Under the pieces are notes generated by a model. That model was not told the origin of the DNA, made no database searches, and worked only from the letters and a program-made list of their open reading frames with translations. The position numbers and the translations under genes were made by a program. From the NCBI RefSeq assembly GCF_003185895.1, contig NZ_QHLY01000012.1:620001-684000 (forward strand): a stretch of DNA of 64,000 bases, written 5' to 3'. The DNA is from Cryobacterium arcticum. Its GTDB lineage: Bacteria > Actinomycetota > Actinomycetes > Actinomycetales > Microbacteriaceae. How positions within the stretch are numbered: the stretch's first letter is position 1; each line of letters starts with the position of its first letter. Positions 35,439 to 45,502 of the stretch are shown one piece after another.

Positions 35439-36380
35439 CTAGGCCGTGATGCGACGGAAGCCCAGCAGTCTGAAGGCAACCGTGACGTCAGTGCGCTGCT
35501 CGTCGTGATCCTCTGCTGCGTCGGCGGCATGGTGATGGGACGAGGGACCCATGCCGATCAAGGCAGCCACATCTACGGGGGTCAGCGGCAGCACAGAGCT
35601 CAGGTCCTCGGAGCTCTCGAGCACGAATAATCCATCGAGGCTCGACACCAGGTCGGCCGTCTTGTTGCCGTGGACATCCAGCGCGAGACCGGCCGCGCGC
35701 AGTTCCTGCAGGTGGGTCGGGTGCGGCACCACGACGGCGAGGAAGCCGTCGGGGTTGAGGATGCGGTGGAACTCGGCCGGGTTGCGCGGAGCGAAGACAT
35801 TGATGACGATGCCGGCGGCACCGTCGCGAATTGGCAGGGGCGACCACACATCCGCAACCAGGCCCACGGTCGACGCGGCTGAGAGTGACGCTCCGGCCCG
35901 TACGGTTCGGGCAACGGCTGCGGAGGACAGGTCGACGGCCAAGGCCCTGAGGCCGGGTTCGTCGGGTTGGGATGTCGGTGCCGCCTGCGTCTCCGCGAGC
36001 GTTCGGAGCACACCGCGGAGGTAATAGCCGGTGCCGCATCCGATGTCGATGACGCTGGTTGCCGCCTCGGCGGCGACGAGGCGGCCGAGCGCAGCACGCA
36101 GCCCGTCGTACCAGCCCCGCGCCAGAAACGCCTCCCTGGCGTCGAGCATGGCCGCGGAGTCGCCGATGAGCTTCCGAGAACCCACGATCAGAGAGGCGAA
36201 GCCGCGCCGGTTGACGTCGAAGCGGTGACCGTTGGCACAGGCGAGAACTGTCGTGTCGGCGGGGGAGAGGGCGGTCAAACAGTTCGGGCACCGGAGCCAC
36301 TCCGACAGGGTCTGGAGTGGCTGCGGTGCCCGAACTGGCCCACCAAGGGTGTTAGTGGTGATCGCCGTGGCTCTCTTCAA
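35439..36380 (-). CDS. rlmA: 23S rRNA (guanine-N1)-methyltransferase-like protein
   Basis: About 290-313 aa. N-terminal zinc ribbon WLRCPNCLTALSP with VLACANGHRFDVNRRGF, then an AdoMet-binding fold with VIDIGCGTGYYLRG, as in RlmA (G745) and the related TlrB/MyrA macrolide-resistance methyltransferases (G748). The C-terminal VTVAFRLLGFRRI closes the fold. The start is unclear: no ATG or GTG exists between the qcrB-overlapping region and the zinc ribbon. TTG 36380 (given here, overlapping qcrB by 29 nt) and CTG 36308 are candidates. Same direction as qcrB, so probably read through from the respiratory operon. Confidence 0.8.
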   Translation of the reverse strand: MKRATAITTNTLGGPVRAPQPLQTLSEWLRCPNCLTALSPADTTVLACANGHRFDVNRRGFASLIVGSRKLIGDSAAMLDAREAFLARGWYDGLRAALGRLVAAEAATSVIDIGCGTGYYLRGVLRTLAETQAAPTSQPDEPGLRALAVDLSSAAVARTVRAGASLSAASTVGLVADVWSPLPIRDGAAGIVINVFAPRNPAEFHRILNPDGFLAVVVPHPTHLQELRAAGLALDVHGNKTADLVSSLDGLFVLESSEDLSSVLPLTPVDVAALIGMGPSSHHHAADAAEDHDEQRTDVTVAFRLLGFRRITA

Positions 36381-37968
36381 GTTCCTTGGTGCCGACCGGG
36401 GCGATCCGGTCTTCGAAGAACCAACGGGACAGGCCGGCGCGCACCCGTTGGATGGGTGACACCTTGCCCTGCGCGTTCGGGGTGAGCTCGAGCGGCTTGT
36501 AGTCGGCGTAGCTGACCAGCTTCCAGCGCTCGTACTCATCAACGGGCTGGTGCACCTCGATGTACTCGCCACCGGGCAGGCGCACGATGCGTCCGGACTC
36601 GTAGCCGTGGAGCACGATCTCACGGTCCTTCTTCTGCAATGCCAGGCAGACGCGCTTGGTGATGTAGAAGGCGATGAACGGGCCCAGGATCACCACGGCC
36701 TGCAGGGTGTGGATGACACCCTCCATGGTGAGCTTGAAGTGCGTGGCGATGATGTCAGACGACGCCGCAGCCCAGAGGCCCGCGTAGAACGTGACACCGG
36801 CAGCGCCGATCGCGGTGCGGGTCGGAGCGTTGCGCGGTCGGTCCAAGATGTGGTGCTCGCGCTTGTCGCCGGTCACCCACGCTTCGAGGAACGGGTACAG
36901 CAACACAACGCCGATGAAGAGTCCGAGTCCGACGAGGGGGATCAGGATGTTGAACGACCAGGTGTGGCCGAGCCAGACCCACTCGAGTCCCGGCGGAATC
37001 AACCGCAGGGCACCGTCGGCGAAGCCGATGTACCAGTCGGGCTGGGTGCCGGCCGAGACCGGTGAGGGGTCGTACGGGCCGTAGTTCCAGATCGGGTTGA
37101 TCGTGAAGAACGACGCCAGCAGCATGACGACACCGAAGACGATGAAGAAGAATCCACCGGCCTTCGCAGCGTAGACCGGCAGCACCGGGTAACCGACGAC
37201 GTTGTTGTTCGTGCGGCCGGCTCCGGGGTACTGGGTGTGCTTGTGCACGACCACGAAGAGCAGGTGCAGCGCGATCAACGCGACGATGATTGCCGGGAGC
37301 AACAGGATGTGCAGTGAATAGAGCCTGCCGACGATGTCGGTGCCGGGGAACTCGCCGCCGAAGAGGAGGAACGAGATCCAGGTGCCGACGACCGGGATGC
37401 CCTTGACCATGCCGTCGATGATCCGCAGGCCGTTACCGGAGAGCAGGTCGTCGGGGAGCGAGTAGCCGGTGAAGCCCTCGGCCATGGCCAGGATGAACAG
37501 CACGAAACCAATCACCCAGTTGAGCTCGCGCGGCTTGCGGAACGCGCCGGTGAAGTAGATGCGCAGCATGTGCAGGCCGATGGAGGCCACGAACAGCAGT
37601 GCCGCCCAGTGGTGCACCTGACGCATCAGCAGGCCGCCGCGCACATCGAAGGAGATGTCCAGCGAGGAGGCCATCGCGACCGACATCTCCACGCCCTTGA
37701 GGGGTACGTACGAGCCGTCGTAGTGCACTTCCGCCATCGAGGCCTGGAAGAAGAAGGTCAGGAAGGAGCCTGACAGCAGGATGATGACGAAGCTGTACAG
37801 CGCCACCTCGCCGAGCAGAAACGACCAGTGGTCGGGAAAGATCTTGCGACCCAGCTCCTTGACCGCGGTGGAAATGCTCGTGCGCTCGTCGAGGTAGTTC
37901 GCCGCGGCGCCGGTGAAGCCGCCGGACTTCTTCGTTTCGGCGGGTTTCATGTCAGTTGTTGTACTCAC
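36352..37968 (-). CDS. qcrB: Cytochrome bc1 complex cytochrome b subunit
   Basis: 538 aa, the extended actinobacterial cytochrome b. Haem-ligand helices carry HHWAALLFVASIGLHMLR and SLHILLLPAIIVALIALHLL; the Qo-site motif appears as QPDWYIGF (the actinobacterial PDWY form). The C-terminal extension contains GEYIEVHQPVDEYERW. Start GTG 37968 overlaps the qcrA stop (GTGA), with GGGAG upstream, giving translational coupling; a TTG at 37980 and ATG at 37950 are less likely. This is the target subunit of anti-mycobacterial imidazopyridine inhibitors in relatives. Confidence 0.95.
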   Translation of the reverse strand: MSTTTDMKPAETKKSGGFTGAAANYLDERTSISTAVKELGRKIFPDHWSFLLGEVALYSFVIILLSGSFLTFFFQASMAEVHYDGSYVPLKGVEMSVAMASSLDISFDVRGGLLMRQVHHWAALLFVASIGLHMLRIYFTGAFRKPRELNWVIGFVLFILAMAEGFTGYSLPDDLLSGNGLRIIDGMVKGIPVVGTWISFLLFGGEFPGTDIVGRLYSLHILLLPAIIVALIALHLLFVVVHKHTQYPGAGRTNNNVVGYPVLPVYAAKAGGFFFIVFGVVMLLASFFTINPIWNYGPYDPSPVSAGTQPDWYIGFADGALRLIPPGLEWVWLGHTWSFNILIPLVGLGLFIGVVLLYPFLEAWVTGDKREHHILDRPRNAPTRTAIGAAGVTFYAGLWAAASSDIIATHFKLTMEGVIHTLQAVVILGPFIAFYITKRVCLALQKKDREIVLHGYESGRIVRLPGGEYIEVHQPVDEYERWKLVSYADYKPLELTPNAQGKVSPIQRVRAGLSRWFFEDRIAPVGTKELEESHGDHH

Positions 37969-39038
37969 TGTCGCTCCCAAAAGCTCGGTCCGACGGGTTC
38001 AAGGAAATCGCTCTGTGCAATCAAGTATCCCTCTTCATCGACAGCAATGGGGAGCTGGGGGAGAGGACGCTTGGCCGGGCCGAAGATGACCTTCGCGTGG
38101 TCGGCCACGTCGAACTGCGACTGGTGGCACGGGCAGAGCAAGTGGTGTGTCTGCTGTTCGTACAAACCGACGGGGCAACCGACGTGAGTGCAGATCTTGG
38201 AGTACGCGACGATGCCGTCGTACGACCAGGATTCGCGCTCCGGGGACTGGATGAGATCTTCCGGCTTCATCCGCACCAGGATCACGGCGGACTTGGCCTT
38301 CTCTTCGAGGCGGCCGTGCTCCAGGTCCTGCAAACCTTCGGGAATCACCGCGAAGGAGGAGCCGAGGGTGACATCCGACGCCTTGATGGGCGAACCGGAG
38401 GGGTCGAGGGCGAGTCTGGTGCCCTTTTCCCACATGGTCTGCTTGAGGAGGGCGACAGGGTCCTGGTCCTGCGGTGCGAGGCCACGGAACAGCACAACGG
38501 CCGGCAGCGGGAATACCACCAGGGCGCCGATCAGGCTGTTGCGAATCAGGGTGCGACGGCCGAAGCCGGATTCAGTGTTGGCCTCTTGGAAAATCTCGAC
38601 CGCGCGGGCGCGGGTCTCGTCGCTGCCGCGGACCGGGTGACGCTCGTCGATGCCTTCTTCGTCGTGCATCAGGGCCTTGCCCCAGTGCACGGCGCCGATT
38701 CCGAGCGCCAACAGTGCCAGCGCCAGGCCGATACCGATGAACAGGTTGTTCAGGCGTACCGATCCCGGGTCTTCCGGAACGATGGGGAAGATCATGTATG
38801 CGGCGATGGCGAAGACGCTACCGACGATGGACAGGTAGAACAGGGTGTAGACCGTGCGCTCGGCGCGCTTCTCCGCGCGGGGATCGAGGTCGGTGACCCG
38901 GGGACGGTGCGGCGGGAAGCCGGGGTTGGCCACGGCGTCGCGTGCGACGACGGCGGTGCCCGCTGCCGCGGTGACGTGCTCGACGCTCGAGGAGTCGGCA
39001 GGGGTCAGATCCTTCCCGCTGGTCTCATCGCTGGCCAT
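37965..39038 (-). CDS. qcrA: Cytochrome bc1 complex Rieske iron-sulfur subunit
   Basis: 357 aa. Three N-terminal membrane helices, as usual in actinobacteria (about residues 59-80, 88-108 and 160-180), then the Rieske domain with cluster ligands CTHVGCPVG and LLCPCHQSQFDV. AAGGAGA precedes ATG 39038. It carries electrons from quinol to QcrC. It overlaps qcrB by 4 nt. Confidence 0.96.
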   Translation of the reverse strand: MASDETSGKDLTPADSSSVEHVTAAAGTAVVARDAVANPGFPPHRPRVTDLDPRAEKRAERTVYTLFYLSIVGSVFAIAAYMIFPIVPEDPGSVRLNNLFIGIGLALALLALGIGAVHWGKALMHDEEGIDERHPVRGSDETRARAVEIFQEANTESGFGRRTLIRNSLIGALVVFPLPAVVLFRGLAPQDQDPVALLKQTMWEKGTRLALDPSGSPIKASDVTLGSSFAVIPEGLQDLEHGRLEEKAKSAVILVRMKPEDLIQSPERESWSYDGIVAYSKICTHVGCPVGLYEQQTHHLLCPCHQSQFDVADHAKVIFGPAKRPLPQLPIAVDEEGYLIAQSDFLEPVGPSFWERQ

Positions 39039-39091
39039 GGTTCTCCTTCGAGGGCGCTGTCTGTGTTCGCTGTGTCATATCCGAATGCCGA

Positions 39092-39904
39092 TCAGTTCGA
39101 TTTCGCCGTGATCCACACGGTCAGGGCGACGATGGCGCCCAGTCCGAAGATCCAGAGGAAGAGGCCTTCAGATACCGGTCCGAGGGAACCCAGGGCCAGT
39201 CCACCCGGTGAGGGGTTGTTCTCGACGTACTTGAGGTAGGTGATGATGTCGCGCTTGTCTTCGGGCGAGATGTTCATGTCATTGAAGACGGGCATGTTCT
39301 GCGGGCCGGTGACCATGGCCTCGTAGATGTGCTGCGGGGAGACACCTTCCAGGGCCGGGGCGTACTTGCCCTCAGTCAGGGCGCCACCGGCTCCAGCGAC
39401 GTTGTGGCACATAGCGCAGTTGATCCGGAAGAGCTCTGCGCCGGCAGCGGCGTCGCCCTGGGCGTCCAGGAGTTCTTCGTCGGGAATGGCGGGGCCGGGT
39501 GCCAGCGAGGCGACGTATGCGACCAGGGCCGCAGTCTGCTCCTCGGTGAACTGCACGGGCTTGACGATGGCCTGCGGGCCGCTGGCCTGCATGGGCATGC
39601 GTCCCGTGCCGACCTGGAAGTCGACGGAAGCTGCTCCGACGCCGATCAGGCTCGGTCCGGTGCCGGTTCCCTCGGCGCTGAGGCCGTGGCACGTCGCGCA
39701 GTTCGCGGCGAAGAGTTTCTCGCCCTCGCTGACCGTCTGTGCCGATGCGCTGTCCGTGGCCGCGGTCGCGGTGCTCGTGCTGAACATGGCGTAAGCGCCG
39801 CCGGTGAACAGCAGGCCGATCGCAATGAGGGCAACGCTCGCGAGCGGGCTGCGCCGGCCGGAGCGGCGCTGACGGCCGCTGGTAGGTTTCTGAGTCCTGG
39901 GCAT
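39092..39904 (-). CDS. qcrC: Cytochrome bc1 complex dihaem cytochrome c subunit
   Basis: 270 aa. N-terminal signal anchor (residues 20-41), two cytochrome c domains with haem motifs CATCHG (Cys69-His73) and CAMCHN (Cys163-His167), and a C-terminal membrane helix (about 247-266). The dihaem form replaces soluble cytochrome c and wires bc1 directly to the aa3 oxidase. The ATG is not preceded by a close ribosome-binding site (GGAG is about 14 nt away), so the start is less certain. Confidence 0.95.
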   Translation of the reverse strand: MPRTQKPTSGRQRRSGRRSPLASVALIAIGLLFTGGAYAMFSTSTATAATDSASAQTVSEGEKLFAANCATCHGLSAEGTGTGPSLIGVGAASVDFQVGTGRMPMQASGPQAIVKPVQFTEEQTAALVAYVASLAPGPAIPDEELLDAQGDAAAGAELFRINCAMCHNVAGAGGALTEGKYAPALEGVSPQHIYEAMVTGPQNMPVFNDMNISPEDKRDIITYLKYVENNPSPGGLALGSLGPVSEGLFLWIFGLGAIVALTVWITAKSN

Positions 39905-39928
39905 ACTGAGTGTGTCCGCTCCTGCTTG

Positions 39929-40558
39929 TTATTTAAGAACGTAGATGACCAGGAAGAGCCCGATCCAGACGACGTCGACGAAGTGCCAGTAGTACGAGAC
40001 CACGATGGCGCTGGTGGCTTCCTTGTGACCGAAGTTCTTGACCGCGAATCCTCGGCCGATGACCAGAAGGAACGCGATGAGTCCGCCGGTCACGTGGATG
40101 CCGTGGAAACCGGTGGTGAGGTAGAACGCGGAACCGTAGGCGTTGGAGGCGAGGGTGACACCCTCGGAGACCAGGGTCGCGTATTCCAGGACCTGACCGG
40201 AGACGAAGATCGCACCGAGGGCGTAGGTGAGGAAGAACCACTCGACCATGCCCCACTGGCTGGGCTTCCACCCCGTCGACCTGGCCTGCAGGCGCTCGGC
40301 GGCGAAGACACCGAACTGGCAGGTCACGGAGGACGACACCAGGATCAGCGTGTTCACCAGGGCGAAGGTGAAGTTGTGCTTCTCGGTTTCGAACTCCCAC
40401 AGACCGGGGGAGGTCGAGCGCAGGGTGAAGTAAATGGCGAACAGGCCGGCGAAGAACATGACTTCGCTGCCCAGCCAGACAATGGTGCCCACTGCCACGC
40501 TGTTGGGCCTGTTCACTACGGGGAGGGTCGCCCGAGGAGTAATTGAGGTCGTCGTCAC
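39929..40558 (-). CDS. ctaE: Cytochrome c oxidase subunit III
   Basis: 209 aa with five membrane helices, including [17 protein letters not shown] and the [15 protein letters not shown] haem-copper oxidase III signature. It heads the ctaE-qcrC-qcrA-qcrB operon. GTG 40558 was chosen over the frame start at 40597: homology starts at about [17 protein letters not shown], and CATAAT lies 6 nt upstream, so the mRNA is probably leaderless. A DtxR/IdeR-like site (40628-40646) lies upstream. Confidence 0.93.
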   Translation of the reverse strand: MTTTSITPRATLPVVNRPNSVAVGTIVWLGSEVMFFAGLFAIYFTLRSTSPGLWEFETEKHNFTFALVNTLILVSSSVTCQFGVFAAERLQARSTGWKPSQWGMVEWFFLTYALGAIFVSGQVLEYATLVSEGVTLASNAYGSAFYLTTGFHGIHVTGGLIAFLLVIGRGFAVKNFGHKEATSAIVVSYYWHFVDVVWIGLFLVIYVLK

Positions 40559-40564
40559 TATTCC

Positions 40565-40570
40565 ATTATG
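40565..40570 (-). promoter_or_regulatory. -10 element of ctaE-qcrCAB (leaderless type)
   Basis: CATAAT on the minus strand, 6 nt before GTG 40558; one mismatch to TATAAT. Confidence 0.5.
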
Positions 40571-40627
40571 GCCGATTACCGCACAGGTTTTTCTCAAGGT
40601 GAAGTGCCATTCGGCCCTATTTTGAAA

Positions 40628-40646
40628 TTAGGTAAGCCTTACTTGT
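40628..40646. promoter_or_regulatory. Possible DtxR/IdeR iron box between ctaE and trpD
   Basis: TTAGGTAAGCCTTACTTGT matches the 19-bp IdeR/DtxR consensus at about 13 positions. The core AGGTAAG-c-CTTACTT is an interrupted palindrome. It lies 70 nt upstream of ctaE and 53 nt upstream of trpD. Confidence 0.4.
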
Positions 40647-40686
40647 TGCTGATGGGGGGCAAAATGCCGGGTCGGAGCGCTGCTGT

Positions 40687-40692
40687 TAAGAT
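40687..40692 (+). promoter_or_regulatory. -10 element of trpD (leaderless type)
   Basis: TAAGAT, 6 nt before ATG 40699. A GAGG between them is too close to act as a ribosome-binding site. Confidence 0.5.
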
Positions 40693-40698
40693 CGAGGC

Positions 40699-41751
40699 AT
40701 GCTCGAATCCCAGTCCTGGCCGAACGTTCTCGATGCTCTCCTCCGCGGGGAGGACCTGAGTGTCGCCGACGCGGCCTGGAGCATGGAACGAATCATGCTG
40801 GGGGAGGCGACTCCGGCTCAACTGGCTGGATTCCTGGTGGCGCTGCGGGCGAAGGGCGAAACCGTGGATGAGATCGTCGGTTTCCGGGACGCGATCCTCG
40901 ATCACGCGGTGCCGTTGACGGTCGACTCGATGGGCCTGGACATCGTCGGCACGGGCGGCGACAGGTTCGGCACCGTCAACGTGTCCACCATGGCGTCCAT
41001 CGTCTGCGCGGCGGCGGGCGTGCCCGTGATCAAGCACGGCAACCGGGCGGCGAGTTCGGCATCTGGCTCCTCCGACGTCCTCGCCGAGCTCGGTATCGAC
41101 CTGACCCTGTCGGCGGATGTCGTCGCGGCGACCCTGGCCTCCACCGGCATCACCTTCGCTTACGCCGCAGCCTTCCACCCTGGTTTCCGGCACGCGGCCA
41201 CGGTGCGCTCCGAACTCGGCATCCCCACCGTCTTCAACTTCCTCGGACCGCTCGTCAACCCGGCGCGGCCGGAAGCGAGCGCCGTCGGCGTCGCCAACCT
41301 CGATCGGGTTCCGCTCTTCGTCGGCGTGTTCCAGACCAGGGGCGCGTCCGCGCTGGTATTCCGCGGTGATGACGGCCTCGACGAGCTGACCACCACCGGG
41401 CACAGCCACGTCTGGGAGGTGTCCCGCGGTCTGGTGACCGAGCACGACATCGACCCGCGCGATCTCGGTATTCCCCGGGCGAAAATGAGCCAGCTGGTCG
41501 GCGGATCCCCGGCGCACAACGCTGCGGTCGTGCACGCCGTACTCGGCGGCGAAACCGGACCGGTGCGTGACATCGTGCTGCTGAACGCTGCGGCGGGCCT
41601 GGTGGCGTTCGACCTCGCGCACGACCCGGCCCAGTCCCAGGTGAGTATCCTCGACCGGTTCAGGGCCAAGATCGCTGTCGCCGCCGAGGCCATCGACTCC
41701 GGTGCCGGCACCGCCAAGCTTGCCCAGTGGGTGCAGGCCAGCCGAAGCTGA
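40699..41751 (+). CDS. trpD: Anthranilate phosphoribosyltransferase
   Basis: 350 aa, usual length. Joins anthranilate and PRPP in tryptophan synthesis. PRPP site GTGGD (84-88) with NVSTMASIV, anthranilate site KHGNRAASS (112-120), and FNFLGPLVNPARP. It stands apart from other trp genes, divergent from the respiratory operon, an arrangement common in actinobacteria. Probably leaderless. Confidence 0.96.
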   Translation: MLESQSWPNVLDALLRGEDLSVADAAWSMERIMLGEATPAQLAGFLVALRAKGETVDEIVGFRDAILDHAVPLTVDSMGLDIVGTGGDRFGTVNVSTMASIVCAAAGVPVIKHGNRAASSASGSSDVLAELGIDLTLSADVVAATLASTGITFAYAAAFHPGFRHAATVRSELGIPTVFNFLGPLVNPARPEASAVGVANLDRVPLFVGVFQTRGASALVFRGDDGLDELTTTGHSHVWEVSRGLVTEHDIDPRDLGIPRAKMSQLVGGSPAHNAAVVHAVLGGETGPVRDIVLLNAAAGLVAFDLAHDPAQSQVSILDRFRAKIAVAAEAIDSGAGTAKLAQWVQASRS

Positions 41752-41776
41752 CCTGCACCGTTCCGGGGCGCTCGAG

Positions 41777-41799
41777 CAGGGCGGCGCGTGGGCGCCCTG
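41777..41799. terminator. Weak hairpin between trpD and glpK
   Basis: 7-bp GC stem (41777-41783 with 41793-41799) and 9-nt loop between convergent genes. Confidence 0.4.
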
Positions 41800-41802
41800 G
41801 TG

Positions 41803-43317
41803 TCAGAGCACGTCCTCGTCGACCCAGCCGAAGGTCTTCGTGACGGCTTTCTTCCAGTTCCGCAGCTGACGCGCGCTCTCTTCCTCGCTCAGCTCCGGCG
41901 TCCAGCGGCTGTCTTCCTGCCAGTTGGAGCGCAGTTCGTCCAGGGTGCTCCAGAACCCCACCGCGAGGCCGGCGGCGTACGCCGCACCGAGAGCCGTGGT
42001 CTCGGCAACAACCGGGCGCACGACGGGCACGCCGATGATGTCCGCCTGGAACTGCATCAGCAGGTTGTTCTTGATCATGCCGCCGTCGACCTTGAGCTCG
42101 GTCAGCGGAACACCGGAGTCGGCGTTGACCGCGTCCAGGACCTCGCGGGTCTGGAACGCCGTGGCCTCCAGCGCCGCCCGGGCGATGTGGCCCTTGTTGA
42201 CGAAGCGGGTGAGTCCCACCAGCGCGCCGCGGGCATCCGAGCGCCAGTACGGTGCGAACAGTCCGCTGAACGCCGGCACGAAGTAGGCGCCACCGTTGTC
42301 GTCCACCGAGCGGGCCAGGGTTTCGATCTCCTCCGACGAGGTGATCATGCCGAGGTTGTCGCGCAGCCACTGCACGAGGGCGCCGGTGACCGCGATCGAG
42401 CCTTCCAGCGCGTAGTGCGGTTCGGCGTCGCCGAGCTTGTAGCCCAGCGTGGTGAGCAGGCCGTTCTTCGAGTGGATGATCTCGGTGCCGGTGTTGAAGA
42501 TCAGGAAGTTACCGGTGCCGTAGGTGTTCTTCGCCTCGCCCTGGTCGAAGGCGGCCTGGCCGAAGGTGGCCGCCTGCTGGTCGCCGAGGATGCCCGCGAT
42601 CGGCACCTCGCGCAGCAGGCTGTGCTCGTTCACGGTGCCGTACACCTCCGACGAGGACTTGATCTCCGGCAGCATCGACTTGGGCACGTTGAAGATGCCC
42701 AGGATCTCGTCGTCCCACTGCAGGGTTTCCAGATCCATGAACAGGGTGCGGCTGGCGTTGGTGACGTCGGTGGCGTGCACCCCGCCCTCCAGGCCGCCGG
42801 TGAGGTTCCAGAGCACCCAGGAGTCGGTGGTGCCGAACATCAGGTCGCCGCGCTCGGCTTTCTCCCTGGCACCCTCGACGTTCTCGAGGATCCAGACGAT
42901 CTTGGTGCCGGAGAAGTACGTGGCCAGGGGGAGGCCGACCTTCTGCTTGAACCGTTCCACGCCCCCGTCGGCGGCGAGCCGGTCGACGATCGGCTGGGTG
43001 CGGGTGTCCTGCCAGACGATGGCGTTGTAGACCGGCTTGCCGGTGGTGCGGTCCCAGACCACCGCGGTCTCGCGCTGGTTGGTGATGCCCACGGCCGCGA
43101 TGTCGTGCCGGGTGAGGTTGGCCTTGGACAACGCCTGGCCGATCACCTCACGGGTGTTGTCCCAGATCTCGACGGGATCGTGTTCGACCCATCCGGCCCG
43201 CGGGAAGATCTGTTCGTGCTCGAGTTGTCCGGTTGAGACGATGGAGCCGGCGTGGTCGAAAATAATGGCACGCGAACTCGTGGTGCCCTGATCGATGGCG
43301 AGTACATACTGAGCCAT
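41803..43317 (-). CDS. glpK: Glycerol kinase
   Basis: 504 aa, full length. Phosphorylates glycerol to sn-glycerol 3-phosphate. FGGY kinase motifs: [37 protein letters not shown], the ATP-domain [11 protein letters not shown], and [19 protein letters not shown] perfect AAGGAGG ribosome-binding site precedes ATG 43317. Second gene of glpF-glpK, 172 bp after glpF with a hairpin between, so it may be attenuated relative to glpF. Confidence 0.97.
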   Translation of the reverse strand: MAQYVLAIDQGTTSSRAIIFDHAGSIVSTGQLEHEQIFPRAGWVEHDPVEIWDNTREVIGQALSKANLTRHDIAAVGITNQRETAVVWDRTTGKPVYNAIVWQDTRTQPIVDRLAADGGVERFKQKVGLPLATYFSGTKIVWILENVEGAREKAERGDLMFGTTDSWVLWNLTGGLEGGVHATDVTNASRTLFMDLETLQWDDEILGIFNVPKSMLPEIKSSSEVYGTVNEHSLLREVPIAGILGDQQAATFGQAAFDQGEAKNTYGTGNFLIFNTGTEIIHSKNGLLTTLGYKLGDAEPHYALEGSIAVTGALVQWLRDNLGMITSSEEIETLARSVDDNGGAYFVPAFSGLFAPYWRSDARGALVGLTRFVNKGHIARAALEATAFQTREVLDAVNADSGVPLTELKVDGGMIKNNLLMQFQADIIGVPVVRPVVAETTALGAAYAAGLAVGFWSTLDELRSNWQEDSRWTPELSEEESARQLRNWKKAVTKTFGWVDEDVL

Positions 43318-43454
43318 GGTGTACCTCCTTGTACGTGAATTGATGGCTTGAAGAGAACTATAAAACCGACGGAGCGAATCCGGTCCGGCTCACCGGGGGT
43401 TCCCGGTCACGGTCGCCGGACCGCCGGGCCTCCCGTTGTCGTAGACACAGCAAA

Positions 43455-43485
43455 GCAGGCCGGTCCCGGGTCGGAACCGGCCTGC
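43455..43485. terminator. Hairpin between glpF and glpK
   Basis: 10-bp stem (43455-43464 with 43476-43485), 11-nt loop, directly after the glpF stop. It could partly terminate or protect the glpF mRNA end. Confidence 0.55.
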
Positions 43486-43489
43486 CGGG

Positions 43490-44254
43490 TCACGCGACGA
43501 TGGGGAGCCAGATGAGCGACGCCCAACCGGCGAGCAGCCCGCCGATGACGGGGCCGACGACGGGCACCCACGAGTAGGCCCAGTCGGAGGAGCCCTTGCC
43601 CTTGATCGGCAGGATGAAGTGCGCGATCCGAGGGCTCAGGTCACGAGCCGGGTTGATGGCGTATCCGGTCGGACCACCGAGCGAGACGCCGATGACCAGA
43701 ACGAGCAGGGCGACGGGCAGGGCGCCGAGCGCACCCAGACCGCCGTTGATGCCCTGGCGGCCGCCACCGAAGGCGATCACCACGAACACCAGCACGAAGG
43801 TGCCGATGATCTCGGTGACCAGGTTCCAGCCGTACGAACGGATGGCCGGGCCGGTGGAGAAGGTGCCCAGCTTGTTGGCCGGTTCCGGTTCCTCGTCGTA
43901 GTGCTGCTTGTACGCCAGCCAGACCACCACGGCGCCGAGGAACGCGCCGAGGAACTCGCCGGCCAGGTACACCAGTACCGAGAGGAAGTTCACCGGCACA
44001 CCCAAGCCGAATTCGGTGGCACCGGAGGCGACGAGGCCGAGGGTGACAGCCGGGTTGAGGTGCGCACCAGAGTTGTAGGCGACGATCACACCGGCGAAGA
44101 CAGCGAAGCCCCAGCCGATGGTCACCATCAGGAAGCCACCGCCGAAGCCCTTGTTCTTCGTCAGGGCCACGTTGGCCACGACGCCACAACCGAGGAGGAC
44201 CAGCATCCCTGTGCCCAGGACCTCCGACAAAAACACAAGTCCGATATTGTCCAC
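43490..44254 (-). CDS. glpF: Glycerol uptake facilitator (aquaglyceroporin)
   Basis: 254 aa MIP-family channel, six membrane helices and two NPA half-helices: [13 protein letters not shown] and [13 protein letters not shown]. The Asp following the second NPA-R (NPARD) is the glycerol-channel marker. GTG 44254 is preceded by AAAGG at 6 nt. Divergent from dhaK; a TATGGT (44329-44334, minus strand) could be its -10. Confidence 0.95.
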   Translation of the reverse strand: MDNIGLVFLSEVLGTGMLVLLGCGVVANVALTKNKGFGGGFLMVTIGWGFAVFAGVIVAYNSGAHLNPAVTLGLVASGATEFGLGVPVNFLSVLVYLAGEFLGAFLGAVVVWLAYKQHYDEEPEPANKLGTFSTGPAIRSYGWNLVTEIIGTFVLVFVVIAFGGGRQGINGGLGALGALPVALLVLVIGVSLGGPTGYAINPARDLSPRIAHFILPIKGKGSSDWAYSWVPVVGPVIGGLLAGWASLIWLPIVA

Positions 44255-44409
44255 GATGACCTTTCTCGTAAGGAGTGAGATGCCGGTTGGACCGGAGCAA
44301 TCCCGTCGCTCTCAGCGAATTTGCAGTCACCATAGCGCGGCCAGCCCCAGAGCGAAACCGAGCAGATTGCGCGGATCACCTGCCTCTTACCCGAAGTGTC
44401 GGCAGCGCG

Positions 44410-44415
44410 TAGGTT
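44410..44415 (+). promoter_or_regulatory. Candidate -10 of dhaKLM
   Basis: TAGGTT, 74 nt before the dhaK start. The 235-bp glpF-dhaK gap shows no gene and no obvious palindrome. Confidence 0.35.
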
Positions 44416-44489
44416 GTGAGAGAACCAGAGTGCGACCGGCGCGCACGCCCCCGACGCGCCGCCCGATTCCGATGAACGAAGGAATGGTC

Positions 44490-45491
44490 ATGAAGAAGCT
44501 TGTCAACGATCCGAAGAACGTCGTCGACGAGGCCGTCGCCGGTTTCGGTGCGGCCCACCCCGATATCGTGCGTGTGTCCCTTGATCCGGTCTATATCGTT
44601 CGTTCCGACGCGCCCCAGGCCGGCAAGGTCGGCATCGTGAGCGGGGGCGGAAGCGGACACGAGCCGCTGCACGGCGGCTTCGTCGGATTCGGCATGCTGG
44701 ATGCGGCGGTGCCGGGAGCCGTGTTCACCTCCCCGACCCCCGACCCGATACTCGCGGCGACCAAAGCCGTCGACGGCGGAGCGGGCGTGCTGCATATCGT
44801 GAAGAACTACACCGGGGATGTGTTGAACTTCGAAACGGCCGCGGACCTGGCTGCGGCCGATGAGATCGAAGTGCGCACCGTGATCGTCAACGACGACGTC
44901 GCCGTGAAGGACTCGCTCTACACCGCCGGGCGCAGGGGAGTGGCGGGCACAGTGTTGGTGGAGAAGATCGCCGGTGCCGCCGCCGAGCGTGGCGACGACC
45001 TGACGGCGGTCGCGACCGTCGCCGAGAAGGTCATCGGCCAGGTACGGTCGATGGGCGTTGCGCTGACCCCGTGTGTGGTTCCGCACGCCGGCGAACCCAG
45101 CTTCACCCTCGCCGACGACGAAATCGAGATCGGTATCGGCATCCACGGCGAACCGGGGCGGGAACGGATCAAGCTCGAACCCGCCGACGCTATCGTCGAC
45201 CGGCTCCTGGGGCCGATCCTCGATGACCTGCCATACACATCCGGTGACAAGGTTTTGCTGTTCATCAACGGAATGGGCGGGACGCCGCAGGTTGAGCTGT
45301 ACATTGTATTCCGACGGGCCGCTGAAGTTCTCGCCGGTCGCGGTATCGAGGTCACGCGTACGCTCGTCGGAAATTTCACAACATCACTGGAGATGCAGGG
45401 TATGTCAATCACGGTACTCAAACTCGATGAAGAGTTGACCGCCCTGTGGGATGCTCCGGTGCACACGGCCGCACTGCGGTGGGGAAAGTAG
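44490..45491 (+). CDS. dhaK: Dihydroxyacetone kinase, DhaK subunit
   Basis: 333 aa. Substrate-binding subunit: [19 protein letters not shown] is the conserved start of the fold, and IGIHGEPG carries His219, equivalent to the E. coli His that binds dihydroxyacetone covalently as a hemiaminal. ATG 44490 was chosen over the in-frame ATG at 44484 because AAGGA is 6 nt upstream of the former. First gene of dhaK-dhaL-dhaM. Confidence 0.95.
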   Translation: MKKLVNDPKNVVDEAVAGFGAAHPDIVRVSLDPVYIVRSDAPQAGKVGIVSGGGSGHEPLHGGFVGFGMLDAAVPGAVFTSPTPDPILAATKAVDGGAGVLHIVKNYTGDVLNFETAADLAAADEIEVRTVIVNDDVAVKDSLYTAGRRGVAGTVLVEKIAGAAAERGDDLTAVATVAEKVIGQVRSMGVALTPCVVPHAGEPSFTLADDEIEIGIGIHGEPGRERIKLEPADAIVDRLLGPILDDLPYTSGDKVLLFINGMGGTPQVELYIVFRRAAEVLAGRGIEVTRTLVGNFTTSLEMQGMSITVLKLDEELTALWDAPVHTAALRWGK

Positions 45492-45502
45492 GGAAGACCG
45501 TA

